The notes: generated by a model not told the origin, from the letters alone. 35,820 nucleotides of DNA from Streptococcus castoreus DSM 17536 (GCF_000425025.1 NZ_AUKZ01000018.1:1-35820), one strand, 5' to 3'; shown: positions 24,578-31,992, counted from the first letter of the stretch. Numbers and translations are program-made.

Positions 24578-25405
24578 TCACTGCCCCTTATTTGTGATGA
24601 CTTCGCCAGATGTCTGTACCTCAACCCAGCCATGTTTATACCTAGCTTCGGCTTCTTTCATTTTTATTAAATTGTCGGTGATTGATGCAGCCTTTGTATT
24701 GTTGGATTCAGCTTCTCCTTTGGCTTTAATCACTTGAGCATCCGCCTCTGCTTGAGCCTGTATTTGCTTGGTTTCAGCTTCAATTTTAGCTTTTTCTTTG
24801 TCTTGTTTAGCTGAATCTACTTGCTTTTGCTTAACAGACTCATCTTTGATAGCTTTTTCAATTTCATCTCCTGCATCTTGATCAGTTAGGGTTACCGATA
24901 CAAGCTCAATAGATTCTTTCGCTAACCGTTCAGATAATGATTTTTCAATTTCTGCATACAGTTCATTACGTTTGGAGCCTAGAGCTTCGTAAATATCATA
25001 GTTAACTGTCACTTGCTCAACTGCTCTTTGAACGGCTGCTTTTATGAGTGATTTATTGACATTTTCCATACTCTGATAGTCCTTAAAGACATTCATAGCA
25101 TTTTTTTCAGACACTCGATATTTGACATCAAGTGTCGTATCTAGCCATTGAGCATCCTCTGTTTGAGTGGTAATCTTTTTGATTTTCTTTTGTTGCACAC
25201 TGGTAGGCATCTTGTAGATTTTATCAATAAAAGGCACTTTTAAATGATAACCAGTTGATAATGTTTGCTTTTGTACACCCGAAGTTGCAGATACCTTTAC
25301 GCCAACTGTATTCGCTGGAATACGTGTTACCGCAGTTGTTCTGAAAAATACACCACCAATAATAAGAAATGCGATTGTAAATACTAATTTTTCTTCTTTT
25401 TTCAT
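24578..25405 (-). CDS. Phage SPFH/prohibitin (band 7) membrane protein
   Basis: The 275-residue protein has an N-terminal membrane anchor (LVFTIAFLIIGGVFF, about 8-22), an SPFH/band-7 domain (about 25-185, with IPANTVGVKV, STGYHLKVPFIDK and LDVKYRV) and an Ala/Glu/Lys-rich helix (about 190-250) typical of prohibitin-type oligomer rings. Cellular SPFH proteins organise membranes and regulate membrane proteases such as FtsH. A phage copy might protect phage proteins, stabilise membrane replication sites or counter host abortive responses; these are inferences. It has an AGGAG ribosome site and overlaps the ArpU region. Confidence 0.85.
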   Translation of the reverse strand: MKKEEKLVFTIAFLIIGGVFFRTTAVTRIPANTVGVKVSATSGVQKQTLSTGYHLKVPFIDKIYKMPTSVQQKKIKKITTQTEDAQWLDTTLDVKYRVSEKNAMNVFKDYQSMENVNKSLIKAAVQRAVEQVTVNYDIYEALGSKRNELYAEIEKSLSERLAKESIELVSVTLTDQDAGDEIEKAIKDESVKQKQVDSAKQDKEKAKIEAETKQIQAQAEADAQVIKAKGEAESNNTKAASITDNLIKMKEAEARYKHGWVEVQTSGEVITNKGQ

Positions 25406-25415
25406 CTTTATTCTC

Positions 25416-25595
25416 CTATTCCAAAGTCCAAGTAATATATAAACACAACAATATTAATAAAATAGAGTCTGCATCATTTCCATTGATTTTTCCTAAAAAA
25501 GCAATTTCTAACGCTTTCCAAATCCAATCAATCACAATAAAATGTAGGATGAATGTCAGAAATGCGTTAAACTTACCGTTTATCTTTATTTTCAT
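25416..25595 (-). CDS. 59-residue two-pass membrane protein
   Basis: The product starts MKIKINGKFNAFLTFILHFI and has two hydrophobic segments (about 10-30 and 44-58). It overlaps the previous stop (ATGA) and ends 10 bases before the SPFH gene, so it is probably co-made with that membrane protein. No family recognised. Confidence 0.65.
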   Translation of the reverse strand: MKIKINGKFNAFLTFILHFIVIDWIWKALEIAFLGKINGNDADSILLILLCLYITWTLE

Positions 25596-25840
25596 TGAAA
25601 AAATTCCTTCCCTTTTTCAACTACTTCTTTGAGGTAATCTTTATTGTAAGAATCTTGAATATCATCAATATTGATTTGTTTCAATACCTCATAAATGGGC
25701 TGATTATAATCACAACAATGTAAATGCCACATCTGGTTTTCTTTAATAATATTCCTATCAAAGCCACAAGAACTTTGAGCAGCGGCAAAAATTAAGTTTA
25801 CTAGTATATCTTCTTCAAGAGTAATAGTAATATGAGACAT
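25592..25840 (-). CDS. Small hypothetical protein after the XRE regulator
   Basis: The 82-residue form starts at ATG 25840 (MSHITITLEEDILVNLIFAA) behind GGAGG that overlaps the end of the XRE gene. It has a cysteine/histidine-rich centre (SSCGFDRN, WHLHCCDYNQ) that could bind metal. The function is unknown. Confidence 0.65.
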   Translation of the reverse strand: MSHITITLEEDILVNLIFAAAQSSCGFDRNIIKENQMWHLHCCDYNQPIYEVLKQINIDDIQDSYNKDYLKEVVEKGKEFFQ

Positions 25841-25842
25841 TT

Positions 25843-26181
25843 TTATCCTCCACATGACTTATATAACTGTTTTCTAGATTCTTTCCACTTAATCAACCTA
25901 CCACACTCATCATTTTTCCAATCATTTGGAATACGAGCTGATGGGTCCTGAACCCTGACAACTTTTTCTTTGATAACAATTTGAGGTTTTGTATCCCATC
26001 CTGCAAGCCATGCTGGTTCAACGTTAAATGCCAATGCGATTTTCTCAATCTGTTTTAAACTTGGATTTGAATTTTGAGACTCATAGTTAGCTATCATATT
26101 TTTGTTAACGTGAGCTTTAGCAGCAAAAGCACTTTGAGTTAAGCCTAATGCTTGACGTAAGTATTTAATTCTTAGTTTCAT
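25843..26181 (-). CDS. XRE-family helix-turn-helix regulator
   Basis: Residues about 3-60 form an XRE domain (LRQALGLTQSAFAAKAHVNK, MIANYESQNSNPSLKQIEKI). The C-terminal half is basic and lacks the LexA-type peptidase of full CI repressors. Length is 112 residues. Embedded among replication genes, it is not in an immunity-region position and probably tunes early or late genes. The start overlaps the preceding stop (ATGA). Confidence 0.82.
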   Translation of the reverse strand: MKLRIKYLRQALGLTQSAFAAKAHVNKNMIANYESQNSNPSLKQIEKIALAFNVEPAWLAGWDTKPQIVIKEKVVRVQDPSARIPNDWKNDECGRLIKWKESRKQLYKSCGG

Positions 26182-26456
26182 CCGATTTTAACCCCATATT
26201 TTCTACGAGATAACCGGGCTTTAGCTACCCTTCTCATATCCTTCCACGTCACATCAACAACTTTTTGAGTTAGCTCTATATTCGACTGTTTGAGTCTGGC
26301 AATACAAGCTTCGTTATCTTCCAACTCTTTATAGCATCTGCTTTTCTCTGATTCTAAAAAGTTGATATAGTCAAGGGTTGACTGTAATGCCTGAACCCCA
26401 CTCGTGTCAATAGTCATATTTTCTGGTTTTATACCTTCGCCTTGTAAATATATCAT
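26178..26456 (-). CDS. Coiled-coil early protein
   Basis: The 92-residue protein has a helical middle (LDYINFLESEKSRCYKELED, CIARLKQSNIELTQKVVDV) and a basic C-terminus (RRVAKARLSRRKYG). It is preceded by GGAG and followed immediately by the XRE gene. The basic tail suggests nucleic-acid contact. I recognise no family. Confidence 0.65.
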   Translation of the reverse strand: MIYLQGEGIKPENMTIDTSGVQALQSTLDYINFLESEKSRCYKELEDNEACIARLKQSNIELTQKVVDVTWKDMRRVAKARLSRRKYGVKIG

Positions 26457-26469
26457 TTATTAATTACTC

Positions 26470-26862
26470 CTAAAATGGTAAGTCTGGTTCTGGTCCATAG
26501 TCTGGCATATTATCAGCTAAGCTATTTGTGTTAGCTGTATTATCACGCTTCTCTAAAATTTGAAAACTTTCGGCAACCACTTCTGTTACATAAACACGTT
26601 GTCCTTGTTGGTTTTCGTAATTACGTGTCTGAATACGACCCGTAATTCCGATTAAGGCACCTTTTTTTGCCCAGTTTGCTAGATTTTCAGCAGGTTGGCG
26701 CCAGATCACACAGTTAATAAAATCAGCTTCTCGTTCTCCGTTTTGCTCTTTAAATCTGCGGTTAACTGCAAGCGTGAAGGTGGCCACAGCTACTTGACTT
26801 GGTGTGTAACGAAGTTCTGCATCCTTGGTCATGCGACCTACAAGCACAATATTATTAATCAT
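26470..26862 (-). CDS. ssb: Single-stranded DNA-binding protein
   Basis: At 130 residues it has the bacterial SSB OB-fold ([25 protein letters not shown]-like [20 protein letters not shown]) and an acidic C-terminal tip ([10 protein letters not shown]) that recruits partner proteins. It coats single-stranded DNA in phage replication and ERF-mediated annealing. Its start overlaps the ERF stop by 8 bases. Confidence 0.95.
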   Translation of the reverse strand: MINNIVLVGRMTKDAELRYTPSQVAVATFTLAVNRRFKEQNGEREADFINCVIWRQPAENLANWAKKGALIGITGRIQTRNYENQQGQRVYVTEVVAESFQILEKRDNTANTNSLADNMPDYGPEPDLPF

Positions 26863-27529
26863 TTTTTAGTCCTGCTCTCTTTTTTAATTTATTAATCAAA
26901 TCATCAGTCGACACAATCTGTTCTGTATGCAAATCTTCAAGTGATTTAACTTTTAAGGTATCGGTTAGCCATTTTGTTAGCTCTTCGACATTTTGATTTG
27001 TGGTTTTCGCAATATCATTTAAATCAGACTTGTAAGTCTCGACTTGGATATTGCTGATTTTTGGTGTTTGATATCCTGTCTTTTGTGTTTTTTTAGTTAT
27101 AGCTTTTAGCGATTGGCTGGAATTGTTTGGTTTACTAGCTTCGTTGCCGTCATCATCTTGATCGCTTGTTATCCCGAAAATTGCCGATAGTGCATAGCGT
27201 TTTGCGTAAGTGATAGCCGAACCAGCGCCTTGTACATCATTTTTTGTAGGTTTAACACTTAAAGGCCCGTACTCCACCCACTCGCCGCTCGTGTGCATGA
27301 CAAGCGTTGCAACATCGATATAACCGTTTTCTGCGTTTGTTGTCGGATCCTGCGAAAAAGATATTCCGTTGTTAGCAAAAGCTGTCGTAATTGCTTCTGT
27401 AACATTTTCAAGTGGTACGTATTTGCTTTTAAAAAATGGGTTATCCTTGTCTTTTAATGGTTGTTTTACTTCTAGCTGGGCTTTACAAAACGCTTTAGCG
27501 TATTCTGTTATACTTTCTGATTTTTTCAT
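26855..27529 (-). CDS. ERF-family single-strand annealing recombinase
   Basis: The 224-residue protein matches ERF annealing proteins in its N-terminal half ([40 protein letters not shown] and [20 protein letters not shown]). The C-terminal part is variable and helical. It anneals complementary single strands for recombination-dependent replication and genome circularisation at cos ends. It lies between Gp157 and SSB, a common early cassette in streptococcal and lactococcal phages. Confidence 0.92.
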   Translation of the reverse strand: MKKSESITEYAKAFCKAQLEVKQPLKDKDNPFFKSKYVPLENVTEAITTAFANNGISFSQDPTTNAENGYIDVATLVMHTSGEWVEYGPLSVKPTKNDVQGAGSAITYAKRYALSAIFGITSDQDDDGNEASKPNNSSQSLKAITKKTQKTGYQTPKISNIQVETYKSDLNDIAKTTNQNVEELTKWLTDTLKVKSLEDLHTEQIVSTDDLINKLKKRAGLKND

Positions 27530-28012
27530 CTACTTTACCTGCAAGCTTTCTGTTTCGATTAGTTCAACTCCAGATACTTCTATTCCAGATTTCAAAGCTT
27601 TCGAGATTTCAGATTTCATTGGTTTGTATTCGATTTTTTCTTGCATGTAAGCAAGAGGAATTTTTGTTTCATCTAAAATTTCAACTTTTTTGCTTCTTCG
27701 CAAAGATACCTTAAACATTCCAGCGTCAACTTTTTTCTTCCGGCTCAATTCCATTGCGAGCCTAATCGTCTCTTTGTATTTTTCAGCTTTAGCTTCTGCT
27801 TGCTTTTGCTTTTTGTAAAAAGCTTCTTTTTCAGCTTTATACATTTCGACGTCAGCCTGCACATTTTTTAACATTTTGACAAAATATTCAATGTTGTTTT
27901 CTAAATCCGTCTGAAAATCAATACTGTCAAGTGTATCTTGGAATGTTTCTTCGTCTAAATCCATTGACTGTAATTGTGCGTAAATACCTTCTAATTCGTA
28001 TAAATAAGCCAT
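27530..28012 (-). CDS. Siphovirus Gp157 family protein
   Basis: The 160-residue protein has a long helical/coiled-coil middle (VEMYKAEKEAFYKKQKQAEA) and a beta C-terminus (FKVSLRRSKKVEILDETKIP), the pattern of Gp157. Gp157 was first described in Streptococcus thermophilus phages and is usually linked to recombination genes. Its stop abuts the ERF start. Confidence 0.9.
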   Translation of the reverse strand: MAYLYELEGIYAQLQSMDLDEETFQDTLDSIDFQTDLENNIEYFVKMLKNVQADVEMYKAEKEAFYKKQKQAEAKAEKYKETIRLAMELSRKKKVDAGMFKVSLRRSKKVEILDETKIPLAYMQEKIEYKPMKSEISKALKSGIEVSGVELIETESLQVK

Positions 28013-28013
28013 G

Positions 28014-28187
28014 TTATTTCCTCTGTCTGTGTCTTAACTGCCAATTTTCGGCCCTTAATCTTCTGTTTTCATTTGCTAACTGGACAACTCTATTTTGTAA
28101 CTTGTCTATCTCTTGCCCGAGCAGAGCTTGGACCTCAAAATAGTTGCTCTCCCAGTCATCGCTAAATTTAAAATCTGATTTTCCCAT
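28014..28187 (-). CDS. 57-residue coiled-coil early protein
   Basis: The peptide begins MGKSDFKFSDDWESNYFEVQ and continues as a leucine/asparagine heptad-like helix (LQNRVVQLANENRRLRAENW) with a basic end. It probably dimerises. It lies 1 base upstream of Gp157. No function is recognised. Confidence 0.7.
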   Translation of the reverse strand: MGKSDFKFSDDWESNYFEVQALLGQEIDKLQNRVVQLANENRRLRAENWQLRHRQRK

Positions 28188-28189
28188 GT

Positions 28190-28444
28190 TTAATCATCTA
28201 AAATGTGTTGCTTAGTGGACCACTTGCTGTCAATCCTGCGATTAACGATTAGCTCTGGCCATACATCAAATTCCGTCTCGATATAGTCCATCAAGTCCTC
28301 ATCCGTATAGTCTTTAAATTCTTGATAAGTCCGCTTTAGCGTAGGTTCTTCACTGCCTCTAAGACAGTCAATCGTAAAGATAAGCGCATCTCTAAAATTG
28401 CTGTCAAAGGTTACGAGCTCGCCGTTAATTCTGATTTCGACCAT
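28190..28444 (-). CDS. Small acidic early protein
   Basis: The 84-residue protein (MVEIRINGELVTFDSNFRDA) has a short beta start, a helix and an acidic stretch (FKDYTDEDLMDYIETEFDVW). It overlaps the preceding winged-helix gene by 20 bases. The function is unknown. Confidence 0.68.
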   Translation of the reverse strand: MVEIRINGELVTFDSNFRDALIFTIDCLRGSEEPTLKRTYQEFKDYTDEDLMDYIETEFDVWPELIVNRRIDSKWSTKQHILDD

Positions 28445-28781
28445 TTCGCACCTCGCTAGCGGCTTTTGCGAACTCGTTTAAATCGACAGATTCAACCGCT
28501 TTTATTCGCTTAATCTCTGACCTGACCTGACTTTTATTGGCTCTAAGACCTTCTTGACGTTCCATTTTTGTAGTTGGCAGGTAATAGCCGCCGTCTTTTT
28601 GCTTGCTAGCGACAACAGGTACCCCTTTCTGGATTAAGTCATAAACAATCTGTCTAACCTCTCTATCGGTTAACCCAAAAGTCTTTCTAATTTCCTCGTT
28701 AGACACCTTGCGTTCCGCTCCCATTGGGATAAAGCAAAACACTCGCTTTTCTAAGTTTGTTAAATGATTTAGTAACCCCAT
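28425..28781 (-). CDS. Winged-helix DNA-binding early protein
   Basis: Residues about 8-70 read as a winged helix (LEKRVFCFIPMGAERKVSNE, IRKTFGLTDREVRQIVYDLI, then a GGYYLP wing). The C-terminal 45 residues are helical and charged. At 118 residues it resembles helix-turn-helix proteins found next to DnaC-like genes in streptococcal phages. A role in replication or early regulation is inferred. Confidence 0.72.
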   Translation of the reverse strand: MGLLNHLTNLEKRVFCFIPMGAERKVSNEEIRKTFGLTDREVRQIVYDLIQKGVPVVASKQKDGGYYLPTTKMERQEGLRANKSQVRSEIKRIKAVESVDLNEFAKAASEVRNGRNQN

Positions 28782-28790
28782 ATATCTCTC

Positions 28791-28928
28791 CTAAAACGTT
28801 ACTTTTGAGCATTCTCTCCATGCTCTCAATTCTTCGATTTTCTTTGCTCGGACATCTTCGTCTAGCGCCATGATTTTTGCAGCATGTTCCTCGGATAGCC
28901 CGAAAAATGTTGTTAGTGTCAATTCCAT
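28791..28928 (-). CDS. 45-residue protein coupled to the DnaC-like gene
   Basis: The short frame begins MELTLTTFFGLSEEHAAKIM and is mostly helical. Its start lies inside the end of the DnaC-like gene, and its stop is followed by the ribosome site (TAGGAGAG) of the winged-helix gene. Coupling at both ends supports translation. Function unknown. Confidence 0.65.
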   Translation of the reverse strand: MELTLTTFFGLSEEHAAKIMALDEDVRAKKIEELRAWRECSKVTF

Positions 28929-29701
28929 AGTTTCATCCTTTCGTCCTCCATGCCATCAAATTCCATGATATGACTTTTGTCGCAGCCTTTTCTGATACGG
29001 GATGCAATTCTCTCTCCATAAATTTTTCTGATTTCGGCAGGTGTCAGATTGGTAGTAATGATTGTATTGGTACGCTTATTAAGTAAGCTGTAAATAATAC
29101 TTGTGGACCAGTCACTAACTTTTTCGGCACCTAGATCATCTAGCACCAGATAATCGACATCTTTTAGCTTATCCATCCAAAATGCTTCCTTGCTAAAGTC
29201 TCGCTTTATCTCTGACAGTAAGTCAGTAACATTTACAAGTAATCCCAATTTTTTAGTTTTGTCAGACAGCCCCCTAATGATGCTATAAGCTAAATGGCTT
29301 TTCCCTCGTCCTGCTTTGCCAGTCATGATGATGTTTCCCTTGCCGCCAATAAACCAATCGTTAGCCATCGCCTTAGCCCAAGAGAGTACCTCTTTATGTT
29401 TAGCCGTTTCTGCCCTAAAATTATCAAATGAGGCATTCTCTAATTCGCTGTCCATAATTGACAACTTTTTGAGATAGTACAGTCGTTTATTTTCAAGCTC
29501 TTTCTCATATTGCTTTTGAACGTGTAAGTTGTTTTGATTTTCAAGCTCTTCTTTGTGACATTGCGGACACATTGTCAAACCAGTTTTAAGGATTGTGATA
29601 TAGTTGCAACTGTGTTTTTCACAGACAGCATCTTCTTTCTTGGTGTTTTGTTGATAAGATATAGCGATTTTAGCAAGTGCGTTTTCATCACCAAGTATCA
29701 T
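28919..29701 (-). CDS. DnaC-like helicase loader ATPase
   Basis: The 260-residue AAA+ protein has an N-terminal zinc-finger-like set (Cys27, Cys32, Cys45, Cys48), Walker A GKAGRGKS at about 128-135 and Walker B YLVLDDLG at about 184-191, followed by a sensor region (TNTIITTNLTPAEI) and an arginine-finger candidate in ERIASRIR. It should load the host replicative helicase at the phage origin together with the DnaD-like initiator, whose 3' end it overlaps by 14 bases. Confidence 0.92.
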   Translation of the reverse strand: MILGDENALAKIAISYQQNTKKEDAVCEKHSCNYITILKTGLTMCPQCHKEELENQNNLHVQKQYEKELENKRLYYLKKLSIMDSELENASFDNFRAETAKHKEVLSWAKAMANDWFIGGKGNIIMTGKAGRGKSHLAYSIIRGLSDKTKKLGLLVNVTDLLSEIKRDFSKEAFWMDKLKDVDYLVLDDLGAEKVSDWSTSIIYSLLNKRTNTIITTNLTPAEIRKIYGERIASRIRKGCDKSHIMEFDGMEDERMKLWN

Positions 29702-30371
29702 ATTCCGATACCTCTTCTTGTTTAGATTTTCTGGATTTCTCTTTAACCTCTATTTGCTCAATTGTTGTGATATTGTCGTCTTTCCAATTGCGCAAGATCC
29801 CACTAGAATAATTTAAATTTGTTTTTCCTTGGAGCTTAGTTCTTTTAATAGCTTCTTTTACAATTTGTTCTTGATAATTGAGATTATTTAACCAATCATT
29901 AATAGTTTCGATTTCCGAAGGAGACAACAACCGACCAAACTCATTTTGTATAAAATCAAATATACTGTTAGTAGTTGTCTTATCTTTACTTGTATTATAT
30001 TTACTTGTATTGTCTTTACTTATATTGGGTTTACCACTGGTTGCCGATTGGTTGCCGATTGGTAGACCAACTAATAAATCTTTATAAACGCTAGGAGTAT
30101 ATCTATCTCGTCGTATGGTGTTCTGCTCACGAAAATCCGTTAAGAAGTAAACCATTTCGTCATTCAAGGGTTTTATGAATTGTTTTATAACCAGCAACCC
30201 CAAGCTATCTTCGCTAGAACCAATCATTCTAACAACCGGAAAAGCTTCGACAACCCCATCATCGTCAGCGTTTTGTATTAAATGAAAATATAAAGCTTGT
30301 GTTTCCAATGGAAGTCTTAAAAATTTTTGTGTCTGAGTGACTGTTTTGCTAATCATTCTTCTATTACCCAA
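29688..30371 (-). CDS. DnaD-like replication initiator (replisome organizer)
   Basis: The 227-residue protein has an N-terminal winged-helix-like region (MISKTVTQTQKFLRLPLETQ, ALYFHLIQNADDDGVVEAFP), a Ser/Asn/Lys/Thr-rich linker about 115-135 encoded by repeated DNA, and a C-terminal DnaD domain (LLSPSEIETINDWLNNLNYQ, LNYSSGILRNWKDDNI). I accept the TTG at 30371 because AGGAGG lies 5-6 bases before it; the next ATG is too far. It should bind the internal iterons and recruit the DnaC-like loader. Confidence 0.88.
   Translation of the reverse strand: MGNRRMISKTVTQTQKFLRLPLETQALYFHLIQNADDDGVVEAFPVVRMIGSSEDSLGLLVIKQFIKPLNDEMVYFLTDFREQNTIRRDRYTPSVYKDLLVGLPIGNQSATSGKPNISKDNTSKYNTSKDKTTTNSIFDFIQNEFGRLLSPSEIETINDWLNNLNYQEQIVKEAIKRTKLQGKTNLNYSSGILRNWKDDNITTIEQIEVKEKSRKSKQEEVSEYDTW
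29983..30060. repeat. Iteron cluster inside the initiator gene: probable replication origin
   Basis: Three tandem 15-base repeats lie at 29983-29997, 29998-30012 and 30013-30027, sharing the core TTTACTTRTATT. An 11-base tandem duplication of GGTTGCCGATT follows at 30039-30060. The repeats encode the low-complexity linker of the DnaD-like protein. Origins inside the initiator gene are known for lactococcal and streptococcal phages, so this is the best origin candidate in the window. Confidence 0.65.
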
Positions 30372-30372
30372 T

Positions 30373-30495
30373 TTATCCTCCTAACTTGTAGTCCACTAGT
30401 GCGATAAAGTGGTTTAACTTTGCCTTATCTCTTGTTTCTAATTTGCTTTTGTCAATCTGTTTTAGTAAGTAGTTAACGCAGAATTTTTTAATCAT
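30373..30495 (-). CDS. 40-residue early protein
   Basis: The peptide begins MIKKFCVNYLLKQIDKSKLE and ends DYKLGG. It overlaps its upstream neighbour's stop and its last codons form the AGGAGG site for the initiator gene, so it may act mainly to couple translation. No function is recognised. Confidence 0.62.
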   Translation of the reverse strand: MIKKFCVNYLLKQIDKSKLETRDKAKLNHFIALVDYKLGG

Positions 30496-30931
30496 CTTCT
30501 AGCACCAATCCCTCTAATCGCTTATCATAGCTAGACACAAACCATTCTTTCAATTCCTTGTAAAGTTCTACTGCTTGGTCATATTCCTCAGGCAATACTT
30601 CCTTATTTTGACTTTTACCAAAGACATTTAGGACAAGCAAACGAATATGATTGTGCACGTCATGTGTTGTAATTTTGCTATAACTAATATCGTTGTCCAC
30701 ACCAAAAACTTTTGGTGTCTGATTGAATACGTGTTTTTCTGGTTTATAAGCACGTTCACGATTTAATTTCTTGAGTACTTTTGGATATTTTTCATTGATC
30801 GGAATCAATTCATCATCAAAGCTGACATCTTTGAATAGCCCTTGCGGTGTGCGTTTTTCTTTCGCTTGTTTCATGCGCTCAGCTACTAATTCATTTAATT
30901 CTTCTTCAGTTAATGTGTAAGTTTTAGCCAT
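30488..30931 (-). CDS. Early phage protein of unknown function
   Basis: The 147-residue protein starts MAKTYTLTEEELNELVAERM, has a basic middle and a helical C-terminal region (HIRLLVLNVFGKSQNKEVLP, EEYDQAVELYKELKEWF) reminiscent of ORF6C-type C-terminal domains of phage regulators. That resemblance is weak. It heads the leftward replication operon and is divergent from the rightward gene at 30987, with 55 bases between starts. Confidence 0.65.
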   Translation of the reverse strand: MAKTYTLTEEELNELVAERMKQAKEKRTPQGLFKDVSFDDELIPINEKYPKVLKKLNRERAYKPEKHVFNQTPKVFGVDNDISYSKITTHDVHNHIRLLVLNVFGKSQNKEVLPEEYDQAVELYKELKEWFVSSYDKRLEGLVLEDD

Positions 30932-30932
30932 A

Positions 30933-30961
30933 TTGTTTTCCTCTTACTATTTTGTTATATT
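30933..30961 (+). promoter_or_regulatory. Rightward promoter for the winged-helix-like gene
   Basis: TTGTTT (30933-30938) and TATATT (30956-30961) are 17 bases apart on the plus strand, 25 bases before the start of the rightward gene and just upstream of the leftward gene start. Confidence 0.6.
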
Positions 30962-30986
30962 TAAAATAAAATACTTGGAGAAGTGT

Positions 30987-31367
30987 ATGATTGATTACTA
31001 TTCTTTATACAAAAATTCACTTGAAGCCATCGGATATCATAAGTTGGATACGGGTGTAGATTTACTTCAATACCTTATTGCAACAGAAGAAGGAAAAAGG
31101 ATATATTCTCAATACCCTTATCGAGAAGTTGAAGAAATTATTTTTTACACCCTAGATTGTTTGATCCAACAAGATTTAGTTACTGCCACAGAAATGCCGA
31201 GATTAGATAGGCGAATATATACAATTGACGGTCTGACACCAAAAGGCATGTATTTTCTTGGATATATCGGGCAGGTAGAAACCGAGGTTATCGAATGGCT
31301 TAATGAATTTGGAGTTTCGCAAAATCCAGAATCAATCTATAACGCTCTGAGATACATTATTTATTAG
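30987..31367 (+). CDS. Rightward winged-helix-like (YjcQ-like) protein, moron-like insertion
   Basis: The 126-residue form starts at ATG 30987 (MIDYYSLYKNSLEAIGYHKL) after TTGGAG; the frame extends 18 codons further upstream but without a ribosome site. Residues about 40-90 read as a winged helix with the segment YTIDGLTPKGMYFLGYIG, similar in style to YjcQ/DUF2513 proteins. It is transcribed against the surrounding early operon from its own promoter and ends with an 11-base convergent overlap. This independent-cargo layout suggests expression in lysogeny or early host take-over. Function unknown. Confidence 0.72.
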   Translation: MIDYYSLYKNSLEAIGYHKLDTGVDLLQYLIATEEGKRIYSQYPYREVEEIIFYTLDCLIQQDLVTATEMPRLDRRIYTIDGLTPKGMYFLGYIGQVETEVIEWLNEFGVSQNPESIYNALRYIIY

Positions 31368-31629
31368 ATTTATAGAAATGCTTTTTCTCCCAGTCCAATG
31401 TTTTATTAGCCATCTCAGCCTCCTTTGCCATATCCGCCATCTTAGGTGTTCTATGGTCATCAAAATCTGTAACTACTAGACTTAGTGTAATGAGTTTCTC
31501 TCCGCATCTCTCAGCTAATTTAGCGGTTTCTGGTCTAGCTCCAGTAAGTCGTATTCCATTCAAATAGACATTAAAATCTGTACAGACTACCGTTACTTTT
31601 TGATGATTTTCTAGTTTTGAATTATCCAT
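31357..31629 (-). CDS. Early protein of unknown function with structured leader
   Basis: The 90-residue protein (MDNSKLENHQKVTVVCTDFN) is beta-rich at the N-terminus (VYLNGIRLTGARPETAK) and charged at the C-terminus. A strong AGGAGG site precedes its ATG. It is preceded by about 180 bases of highly structured non-coding DNA and overlaps the rightward gene end by 11 bases. I recognise no family. Confidence 0.68.
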   Translation of the reverse strand: MDNSKLENHQKVTVVCTDFNVYLNGIRLTGARPETAKLAERCGEKLITLSLVVTDFDDHRTPKMADMAKEAEMANKTLDWEKKHFYKSNK

Positions 31630-31656
31630 TGTGTTCCTCCTATTTTTGGGTACAAT

Positions 31657-31704
31657 AAAAACCCTTATCTAAACAACAAGGGCGCAAAAAATACCCTTGT
31701 CAGG
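31657..31704 (-). promoter_or_regulatory. Candidate attenuator in the leader of the 90-residue gene
   Basis: On the minus strand ACAAGGG can pair with CCCTTGT (7 base pairs, 31674-31703). Alternatively the same CCCTT can pair with a later AAGGG that runs straight into TTTTTATTG (terminator form). The two structures exclude each other, the logic of transcription attenuation. The terminator stem is only 5 base pairs, so this is tentative. Confidence 0.45.
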
Positions 31705-31733
31705 TTGACTGAAAAGGGTACACATGATAATAT
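31705..31733 (+). promoter_or_regulatory. Rightward promoter of the small RNA, inside a long inverted repeat
   Basis: TTGACT (31705-31710) and TAATAT (31728-31733) are 17 bases apart. An imperfect inverted repeat from 31709 to 31753 (CTGAAAA and GGTACACA arms on both sides) encloses the spacer, the -10 and the start site, so a dimeric regulator could block it. Confidence 0.65.
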
Positions 31734-31739
31734 ATTTGT

Positions 31740-31818
31740 GTACCTGTTTTCAGGTCGGGGACTCTGTAACGTATCAGCTCGCCAAAGTAGATTACGTTGC
31801 AGGGTCATTTTTTATTTT
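31740..31818 (+). ncRNA. Putative ~80-nt phage small RNA ending in a strong terminator
   Basis: From the predicted start near 31740 the RNA would form a 5' hairpin ACCTG-TTTT-CAGGT (31742-31755), then a 14-base-pair hairpin (31760-31773 with 31793-31806, 19-base loop) followed by ATTTTTTATTTTA. Both non-Watson-Crick positions in the long stem are G-U in the rightward RNA and would be A-C mismatches on the other strand, which fixes the direction. It contains no credible reading frame. It is antisense to the region between the ribbon-helix-helix gene and the next leftward gene. I match it to no known family. Confidence 0.62.
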
Positions 31819-31979
31819 AGGTCATCAACAGCTTTTCTAATAACTTCAGATGTGGTAAGATTGTTCTTTTGAGAATAGTCTTTTATTTTTTGACTTTGCT
31901 CATCATTAAACCTTATCGTCACACGAAGATTCTTAGGGTCAGTTGTCGGGCGACCTATTTTTCGTTGATTGTCAGTCAT
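31812..31979 (-). CDS. Ribbon-helix-helix (CopG/Arc-type) regulator
   Basis: The 55-residue protein has a basic arm (KIGRPTTDP), a beta strand (NLRVTIRF) and two helices (DEQSQKIKDYSQKNN and TTSEVIRKAVDDL), the ribbon-helix-helix layout. It probably dimerises and binds the TGTCTGACA-type repeats in its own promoter. The ribosome site is AAAGGAGGAG. Its stop codon overlaps the terminator U-tract of the opposing small RNA. Confidence 0.8.
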   Translation of the reverse strand: MTDNQRKIGRPTTDPKNLRVTIRFNDEQSQKIKDYSQKNNLTTSEVIRKAVDDLK

Positions 31980-31992
31980 AACTCCTCCTTTC

